Shown here piece by piece: positions 22,244-27,332 of a stretch of DNA of 27,332 nucleotides. The stretch is from positions 1-27,332 of the forward strand of contig JBEDUI010000182.1 in assembly GCA_040414495.1 (NCBI GenBank). The letters are read 5' to 3'. The DNA is from DATAVB01 sp040414495. GTDB lineage: Bacteria; Actinomycetota; Actinomycetes; Mycobacteriales; QHCD01. The stretch's first letter is position 1, and each line of letters starts with the position of its first letter. A program made the position numbers and the translations under genes. The notes below the pieces were generated by a model. The model was not told the DNA's origin, searched no databases, and saw nothing but the letters and a program-made list of their open reading frames with translations.

Positions 22244-22756
22244 TCAATCACGCTGCCGGGGCGGGATCGCATTGGCCCGCTCGTCCGCGATGATCTCGGC
22301 CATGCCGGTCGAATAGCCTTCCGGCCAGGCGGATTCGCTGCTCGGCTGAAACAAGCGCGATTCGACGCTGACCGGTGCTCCAGTCAGGGCGGCCAGGTTC
22401 AGCACGTCGCTGGGCCGGGCATCAACGCGCCGCAGTCCGTCCGGGCCGTTCAGCACCGCGACGGCATAATAAATTGCACCGTCCAGTCGGCAGATCCGTA
22501 CCTCCTGGACCGTTGTCCCCGTCCCGTCCAGGAGACTGAGCGCGAACTGATACGCCATCGGCCGCGGCATCTGCTCGCTTTCCAGCGTCAATGCCAACGC
22601 AACCGCCTCGTGCTTCCCGATCCAGATCGTGAGCCGCCGCTCGCCATCGATTTCACGTAATACGACCACGTGATTACGCCGCTCGGGTAATCCGTGATCT
22701 CGACGCAGCACGGTTTCAATGGCGACCGGTACGAATTCCTCGTCCTCGGTACTCAT
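22244..22756 (-). CDS. Possible internal-start product: stand-alone BFN/DUF151 domain (170 aa)
   Basis: Inside the sigma/BFN gene, GGGAGG (22768-22763) lies exactly 6 nt before an in-frame ATG at 22756 (Met183), giving MSTEDEEFVPVAIETVLRRD. This is among the best Shine-Dalgarno/ATG arrangements in the window and falls precisely at the domain boundary. It suggests either an alternative nuclease-only product or a relic of two genes fused by loss of a stop codon. No independent promoter is seen. Confidence 0.4.
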   Translation of the reverse strand: MSTEDEEFVPVAIETVLRRDHGLPERRNHVVVLREIDGERRLTIWIGKHEAVALALTLESEQMPRPMAYQFALSLLDGTGTTVQEVRICRLDGAIYYAVAVLNGPDGLRRVDARPSDVLNLAALTGAPVSVESRLFQPSSESAWPEGYSTGMAEIIADERANAIPPRQRD

Positions 22757-23302
22757 CGTTGACCTCCCGGCCATTTCCGTTGCCAACAGCTTGGTCAGGG
22801 CGCCTCGGCCCTGGTGCAGTCGTGCCTTCACCGCGCCGACGCTGATACCGAGTTCGCCGGCGACCTCGCGGTGCGTAAGACCTGACAGATAAAACAGATA
22901 GACGGCGTCACGTTGGCCCGGCGCCAGCTGCGCCACCGCCAGTCGCACTTTTTCCCGCAGCAGGGCGGTTTCGGCCGCCTCCTCCGGGCTGGGCCCAGGG
23001 TCGAGCGCGACGGCCGGCGCGGCGCTGATCCGGGTTTCCCGACGCGACCATCGACGGGCGACATTCAGTGCGATGCCGCCCAGCCAGGCACCGAACCGCT
23101 CCGGCGCCGCCAGCCGGTCCAGGCTGACCAACGCCAACACCGCAGCTTCCTGCGCCGCGTCCCGGGCCAGATCACGGTCGCCCAGAAACCGCCGGGCCAG
23201 CGACTCGGCCAACCTCAGGTGGCGCGCAAGCAATTCCCCGAACGCGGCCTTCTCGCCACGCCGGGCGGCCGACACCAGCGCCGCGTCGTCACGCTCGTCC
23301 AC
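22244..23302 (-). CDS. ECF-type sigma factor fused to a bifunctional nuclease (BFN/DUF151) domain
   Basis: The 352-residue protein has two parts. Residues 1-175 are an ECF-like sigma factor. Region 2 (about 25-90) includes FLGDRDLARDAAQEAAVLAL and ERFGAWLGGIALNVARRW. Region 4 (about 118-172) has the helix-turn-helix LTHREVAGELGISVGAVKARLHQGR. Residues 189-320 are a BFN/DUF151 domain with HVVVLREIDGERRLTIWIGKHEA, RPMAYQFALSLLD and VDARPSDVLNLAALTGAPV. The GTG at 23302 is 30 bp after the S9 peptidase stop, so cotranscription is plausible. No anti-sigma factor is adjacent. An internal Shine-Dalgarno and ATG at the domain border could give a separate nuclease product. Confidence 0.9.
   Translation of the reverse strand: MDERDDAALVSAARRGEKAAFGELLARHLRLAESLARRFLGDRDLARDAAQEAAVLALVSLDRLAAPERFGAWLGGIALNVARRWSRRETRISAAPAVALDPGPSPEEAAETALLREKVRLAVAQLAPGQRDAVYLFYLSGLTHREVAGELGISVGAVKARLHQGRGALTKLLATEMAGRSTMSTEDEEFVPVAIETVLRRDHGLPERRNHVVVLREIDGERRLTIWIGKHEAVALALTLESEQMPRPMAYQFALSLLDGTGTTVQEVRICRLDGAIYYAVAVLNGPDGLRRVDARPSDVLNLAALTGAPVSVESRLFQPSSESAWPEGYSTGMAEIIADERANAIPPRQRD
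22763..22768 (-). promoter_or_regulatory. Internal Shine-Dalgarno GGGAGG in the sigma/BFN gene
   Basis: GGGAGG-TCAACG-ATG on the minus strand positions an in-frame ATG at the start of the BFN part. Confidence 0.55.
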
Positions 23303-23332
23303 ACCTGATAGTGCGCGCAGACGCCCTTTGGG

Positions 23333-25273
23333 TTAGCTCCGCTGCAACTCCAATGTAGGAACTCCAGGCGGCTCGAAGCCGAACACCTGGCCGTAGAACG
23401 ACAGCTCGGCCTCCAGCGACGCGATCTGGTTCTCGGCCTTGCGGAATCCGTGCTGCTCCCCCTCGAACAGCAGGTACGCGTACGGAATCCCCTTACGCTT
23501 CAAGGCATCCCTGAACATCTCGGCCTGCGAGGGCGGCACGATCTTGTCCTCGGAACCCTGCAGCAGCAGGACCGGGCAGGACACTTCGTCCACATGCGAC
23601 AACGGGGCCCGCTCGATGTACAGGTCCCGCGCCTCCGGCAGCGGCCCGATCAAACCGTCGATGTACCGGGATTCGAAATCGTGCGTGTCCTCGACGAAAT
23701 GCAGCAGCTCGGCCACCCCGAAATACGATGCGCCGGCGGAAAACGCGTCGCTGCGGGTCAACGCGGCCAACGTCGTCCAACCACCGGCGCTGCCACCGCG
23801 GATCGCCAGCCGGCGTCCATCGGCCTGACCGTTCGCGACCAGCGATTCGACCGCCGAGACGGCGTCCTCGACATCGACCACGCCCCATTGGCCGCGCAGC
23901 CGGTCACGGTACTCCCGCCCGTAGCCCGTCGAACCGCCGTAGTTGACGTCGATGATGCCGATGCCGCGGCTGGTGAAGTAGGCGTTGGTGGCGCTGAGCA
24001 CCGCCTGCGACTGGGCCGTCGGCCCGCCGTGCACGACGACGATGTACGGCGGCAGCTCGCCGGCCGGCGCCACCGCTTCCGGGTTGGTTGGCGGGTAGAC
24101 GTGGGCGTGCACATCGCGGCCGCCCATGCCGGCGACGGTGATCGACTCCGGCCGGGGCAGGTACGCCGGGTCCAGCCCGGACTCGTCGGCCAGCCGCAGC
24201 ACATCAGCCGTACCGGACTCGATATCGATCCGGACGACCGCCGGCGAAGCTGTCGGCGAGGCGGCGACCGTCGCGACGCTGCGGCCGTCGGTATTCACGC
24301 CGTCGAAGGCGGTGTACGGCAGGTCCAGTTCGGTCAGCTCGCCGGTCGCCGGGTCCAATATGGACAGTCGCTGCTCGTCGGTGCCGTGCAGCACGACCAG
24401 CGGTCCGTCATCCAGCAGCCCGTACCAGGTCGAGCCCAGACTCCACAGTGGACCAGCGAACTCCTCCTCGCGCGGGCACAACGGCTCCAGGCCGGAGCCG
24501 TCGGCGTCGATGCGGTAGAGATTCCACCAGCCGGACCGGTCGCTGATCACGTACAGCTGGTCGGTCCCGGTCCACTCCGGCTGCAGTACCGACTCGGTCG
24601 GGCCGCCCAGCAGCGTCCGCGGTTGACCCACCGTTCCGTCGGCCGCGATGTCGGCGACCCGTAATTCGGTCCCGTCCCACGGCATCCGCGGGTGGTCCCA
24701 GGCGACCCAGGCGAGCCGGCGCCCATCGGGAGAACGCCGTGGGTAGGCCAGAAAGTCGCTGCCGCCGACCAGATGCCGGATCGCGTCGGGGTCGTCGGCG
24801 GCCGAGCCATCCAGCGGCACCGCCACGATGTCCCGGGTGATCACCCCGTCCGCGCCATGCGACTCCCGGATACACCAGAGCTCGCCCTCTGGACCGGCGA
24901 CGGGCTCGGCGTAGCGGGCATCGACCGCCGGCGTGAGCGGGGTCGGCGCGCCGCCCGGGTCAACCCGGTAGAGCCGCTGATCGGTGAAGTTCGCGAAGAC
25001 CACGCTCTGCCCGGGCAACGCCAGCCACGAGGCACCGCCGTATTCATGCACCCGGGACCGGGAGTTCCACGGCGCATCGATGACATCGGCGACGTCACCG
25101 TTAGCGGGCCGGGCGATGACCTGCCGACCGCCCTCGGTCGAGCGGCCCTCCAGCCACCACACCTCGTCGCCGACGATGCGGGCACCCCCGAGCCGGCGGA
25201 ACCCGCGGGCCACGTCGGCGGCCGTGATCGGCGAGGGCCAGGAGCCGTACGGCAGGGTCTTCACAGCGCTCAT
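23333..25273 (-). CDS. S9 family peptidase (prolyl oligopeptidase/acylaminoacyl-peptidase type)
   Basis: The 646-residue cytosolic serine peptidase has an N-terminal beta-propeller with repeated RRSPDGRRLAWVAW and YVISDRSGWWNLYRI blades. The C-terminal alpha/beta hydrolase domain (from about 395) carries the nucleophile in RGGSAGGW (Ser495), Asp576 in GSEDKIVP and His608 in GEQHGF, plus the oxyanion region VVVHGGPTAQ. There is no signal peptide. The ATG at 25273 lies 7 nt after a CAGGAT box, fitting leaderless initiation; an ATG at 25282 sits inside that box. The sigma/BFN gene follows 30 bp downstream. Substrates are likely short peptides. Confidence 0.94.
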   Translation of the reverse strand: MSAVKTLPYGSWPSPITAADVARGFRRLGGARIVGDEVWWLEGRSTEGGRQVIARPANGDVADVIDAPWNSRSRVHEYGGASWLALPGQSVVFANFTDQRLYRVDPGGAPTPLTPAVDARYAEPVAGPEGELWCIRESHGADGVITRDIVAVPLDGSAADDPDAIRHLVGGSDFLAYPRRSPDGRRLAWVAWDHPRMPWDGTELRVADIAADGTVGQPRTLLGGPTESVLQPEWTGTDQLYVISDRSGWWNLYRIDADGSGLEPLCPREEEFAGPLWSLGSTWYGLLDDGPLVVLHGTDEQRLSILDPATGELTELDLPYTAFDGVNTDGRSVATVAASPTASPAVVRIDIESGTADVLRLADESGLDPAYLPRPESITVAGMGGRDVHAHVYPPTNPEAVAPAGELPPYIVVVHGGPTAQSQAVLSATNAYFTSRGIGIIDVNYGGSTGYGREYRDRLRGQWGVVDVEDAVSAVESLVANGQADGRRLAIRGGSAGGWTTLAALTRSDAFSAGASYFGVAELLHFVEDTHDFESRYIDGLIGPLPEARDLYIERAPLSHVDEVSCPVLLLQGSEDKIVPPSQAEMFRDALKRKGIPYAYLLFEGEQHGFRKAENQIASLEAELSFYGQVFGFEPPGVPTLELQRS

Positions 25274-25280
25274 GCGGCCC

Positions 25281-25286
25281 ATCCTG
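25281..25286 (-). promoter_or_regulatory. -10 box of the S9 peptidase gene
   Basis: CAGGAT on the minus strand ends 7 nt before the ATG, as for mshC and DUF3090, with C in place of the first T. Confidence 0.35.
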
Positions 25287-25358
25287 TCAGATCGGCATGC
25301 TCATCCGACGGGTCTGGCGATGTGTTCTTACCGATGTCGCGGCCGGCTGCGAACCGGC

Positions 25359-26675
25359 TCAACTGGCCTGCAGGAAACGGTCCAGCACCCGCACCCCGAA
25401 CCGCAGCGCCTCGGTCGGAACGCGCTCGTCGATTCCGTGGAACAGCGCCGCGAAATCCAGGTCCGGCGGAAGCAGCAGCGGGGAGAAACCGAAACCGCGA
25501 ATGCCCAGCCGATCAAAGGATTTCGCGTCCGTACCACCCGACATCATGTACGGCACCGGCCGGGCGTGCTCGTCCTCGGCCCGCAGCGCCGCCGCCATCG
25601 CGTCGACCAACGGACCGTCAAACGACGTTTCCAGCGCCTGGTCGTGGACGATCCATTCGCGTTCGATATCCGGTCCGAGAATCTCGTCCAACTGCCGTTC
25701 GAACTCCTCCTCCTGCCCGGGCAGGAAGCGGCCGTCGACTGTGGCGGTGGCCGTCGAGGGGATGACGTTGGTCTTGTAGCCGGCGGTGACCATGGTCGGG
25801 TTGGCGGTGTTACGCAGGGTGGCGCCGATGATGCGGGCGAGGTTGCCGAGCCGGGCCACCGTCGCCTCGATGTCGTCGGGGTCCAATTCGATCCCGAATG
25901 CCTCGGCCAACGCGTCGAGAAACTCGCGCAACGTCTTGGTCATGACGATCGGGAACTCGTACTTGCCCAACCGCGCGACCGCCTCGCATAGCGCGGTGAC
26001 CGCGTTGTCCTCATGCACCATGGAGCCGTGGCCGGGCCGACCCTTGGCCACCAGCTTCATCCAGGCCAACCCCTTCTCGGCGGTCTGGATGAGGTAGAGC
26101 CGTAGGTCATCGCGGACGGTGACACTGAAGCCACCGACCTCGCTGATCGCCTCGCTGCAGCCCTCGAACAGCCCGGGGTGGTTGTCGACCAGCCAGCGGG
26201 CGCCCTTGCGACCGCCGTGCTCCTCGTCGGCGACGAAGGCCAGGACGATGTCGCGCGGCGGCTTGCGTCCGGTCCGCATCCACTCGCGGACCAGCGCGAG
26301 CGTCATCGCGTCCATGTCCTTCATGTCGACCGCGCCGCGGCCCCAGACGTACCCGTCGCGGACCTCGCCGGAAAACGGATGCACCGTCCACTCGGCCGGT
26401 TCGGCCGGCACCACGTCCAGATGCCCGTGGATCAGCAGCCCGGGTCTGGACCGGTCGGACCCCTCGATACGGGTCACCACGTTGGCCCGTCCGGGTTCGG
26501 ACTCCAGCATCGTGGTCTGCAGCCCGACCTCTTCGAGCTTGCCCGCGACGTACTCAGCGGCCGCCCGTTCGCCCTTGGTCGTGCTCGAATCGCCCGTGTT
26601 GGTGGTGTCAATCCGGATCAGGTCCGAGATGAGGTCGACGACCTCGTCCTGTGCGCTGGTGCTCTCGAGGGTCAT
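25359..26675 (-). CDS. M20/M25/M40 family metallopeptidase
   Basis: This 438-residue di-zinc hydrolase acts on dipeptides or acylated amino acids. Metal and catalytic residues are visible in LLIHGHLDVVP (His83/His85 and Asp87), GRGAVDMKDMDA (Asp117) and FVADEEHGG (Glu151, Glu152). The dimerisation domain follows, with GRPGHGSMVHEDNAV (about 214-228). A C-terminal metal ligand is probably in LFHGIDERVP. There is no signal peptide. The ATG is preceded by GGAAGAG and by TAGGAA 6 nt upstream. The S9 gene lies 85 bp downstream on the same strand; together they could form a peptide-degradation pair. Confidence 0.94.
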   Translation of the reverse strand: MTLESTSAQDEVVDLISDLIRIDTTNTGDSSTTKGERAAAEYVAGKLEEVGLQTTMLESEPGRANVVTRIEGSDRSRPGLLIHGHLDVVPAEPAEWTVHPFSGEVRDGYVWGRGAVDMKDMDAMTLALVREWMRTGRKPPRDIVLAFVADEEHGGRKGARWLVDNHPGLFEGCSEAISEVGGFSVTVRDDLRLYLIQTAEKGLAWMKLVAKGRPGHGSMVHEDNAVTALCEAVARLGKYEFPIVMTKTLREFLDALAEAFGIELDPDDIEATVARLGNLARIIGATLRNTANPTMVTAGYKTNVIPSTATATVDGRFLPGQEEEFERQLDEILGPDIEREWIVHDQALETSFDGPLVDAMAAALRAEDEHARPVPYMMSGGTDAKSFDRLGIRGFGFSPLLLPPDLDFAALFHGIDERVPTEALRFGVRVLDRFLQAS

Positions 26676-26769
26676 GATCTCTTCCTACCAGCCGCGGCTC
26701 GTTCGTCCTACCGCCTGGTTCGGTCAGCTGGGATGGTCGGCTGGGCGCAAGGCAGTACGAGACGTCCGC

Positions 26770-26775
26770 TACAGT
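26770..26775 (+). promoter_or_regulatory. -10 box upstream of tRNA-Leu
   Basis: TACAGT lies 32 bp before the tRNA 5' end. No clear -35 was seen. Confidence 0.3.
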
Positions 26776-26807
26776 GTCAATCCGAGCGGCCCGAACGGCC
26801 CTCGCAT

Positions 26808-26893
26808 GTCCGAGTGGCGGAATGGCAGACGCGCTAGCTTGAGGTGCTAGTGCCCTATTAACGGGCGTGGGGGTTCAAGTCCCCCCTCGGACA
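26808..26893 (+). tRNA. tRNA-Leu (GAG anticodon)
   Basis: An 86-nt class II tRNA. The acceptor stem GTCCGAG pairs with CTCGGAC, followed by discriminator A. The D-arm is TGGCGGAATGGCAGA. The anticodon stem CTAGC/GCTAG encloses the loop TTGAGGT, so the anticodon is GAG. A long variable arm (GCCC..GGGC) is typical of tRNA-Leu, and the T-arm is GGGGG-TTCAAGT-CCCCC. No CCA is encoded. It decodes CUC and CUU. Confidence 0.96.
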
Positions 26894-27002
26894 CGTATTC
26901 ATCGCACTCCTGCGACATTCTACGTAGCGTGCCGAAGGGCACTCCAACACGCAATCCGAGCCTGTGCCCGACGGGCGTTCCGGCCCATGCGCGGGTACCA
27001 GG

Positions 27003-27332
27003 ATGACGGGCGCACCGATTGCACCGGTCATCCCACCGGCCAGGACGTCATTGCGTGACGGCGGATCCCGTCCGCCAGGTCCCAGGTCGCTGTCGGCCAA
27101 GCGCGGGCTCCCGCTCGCTGTGGTACCGACCCGACGCACCGCGCCCATCTTGTATGGGCTGGCCGCGATGGACTGCCACGGCCGCGTCGCCGACGCAGCG
27201 ATCTTCCAGGGCCTTGGGTGGACTGCCGGCGATCGATTGAGTATCGACGAGGCCGCTGGCGCGCTGATCGTTCGTCCGAGTGCCAGCGGCGGACACCGGA
27301 TGACCGGCCAAGGCCATCTCCAGCTGCCCGCA
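27003..27332 (+). CDS. AbrB/MazE/SpoVT-type DNA-binding domain protein, N-terminal part (3' end outside window)
   Basis: The frame is open from the ATG at 27003 to the end of the window (110 codons). The first part is Pro/Arg-rich linker. The stretch LYGLAAMDCHGRVADAAIFQ, then LGWTAGDRLSIDEAAGALIV, then TGQGHLQLPA resembles actinobacterial AbrB/MazE/SpoVT proteins, which hold two swapped-hairpin repeats and end with a second copy (...RLPAAVRR-like). The start is uncertain: no Shine-Dalgarno is seen, and later GTG (27120) or ATG (27168) starts are possible. It lies about 110 bp after the tRNA. The role could be a transition-state-type regulator or an antitoxin, but no toxin is visible here. 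Confidence 0.65.
   Translation, partial: MTGAPIAPVIPPARTSLRDGGSRPPGPRSLSAKRGLPLAVVPTRRTAPILYGLAAMDCHGRVADAAIFQGLGWTAGDRLSIDEAAGALIVRPSASGGHRMTGQGHLQLPA

Noticed and set aside
27048..27317. Minus-strand frame of 89 aa at the right edge
   Set aside because: The plus strand of the same stretch encodes an AbrB-like sequence with recognisable motifs, so this frame is its shadow.

Overview
The window comes from a high-GC Gram-positive actinomycete. It carries mshC (mycothiol ligase), an F420-type LLM oxidoreductase and several families largely confined to Actinobacteria (DUF3090, SCO1664-type kinase-like protein, MSMEG_4193-type phosphatase, DUF5703). Many genes look leaderless, with a TAnnnT -10 box 7-8 nt before the start codon. 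I cannot name the genus from the sequence alone.

Region 1 (1-6960) is a conserved actinobacterial housekeeping block, mostly on the minus strand: uppP and an LLM oxidoreductase (overlapping GTGA), then phosphatase, DUF3090, SCO1664-like protein and mshC. A plus-strand methyltransferase interrupts it between mshC and the SCO1664-like gene. The left edge holds the C-terminal end of an MMPL/RND membrane protein converging on mshC.

Region 2 (6960-18083) looks like an accessory uptake and catabolism island. A minus-strand family-5 ABC transporter operon (oppB-oppC-oppD-oppF, a 58-aa membrane protein, then the lipoprotein binding protein) is tightly overlapped. Across a 604-bp regulatory gap lie three plus-strand Gfo/Idh/MocA dehydrogenases, followed by an aldo/keto reductase. 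This fits import and oxidation of a sugar, cyclitol or sugar-amino conjugate more than simple peptide uptake, but that is inference. A near-perfect palindrome with 18-bp arms lies after the third dehydrogenase.

Region 3 (18084-18701) is a non-coding array of about nine 41-bp-period repeats containing two copies of a long hairpin element. It lies directly upstream of a RecD2-like helicase.

Region 4 (18702-27332) holds the RecD-like helicase, a DUF5703 protein, a probable lipoprotein remnant, a DJ-1/PfpI protein with a strong bidirectional terminator, and an unusual ECF-sigma / bifunctional-nuclease (DUF151) fusion with a textbook internal Shine-Dalgarno and ATG. These are followed by an S9 prolyl-oligopeptidase-type peptidase, an M20 metallopeptidase, tRNA-Leu(GAG), and the start of an AbrB/MazE/SpoVT-type protein cut by the right edge.

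The observations most worth follow-up are the sigma/nuclease fusion with possible dual products, the 41-bp repeat and hairpin array, and the transporter/dehydrogenase island with its unannotated-type small membrane protein.
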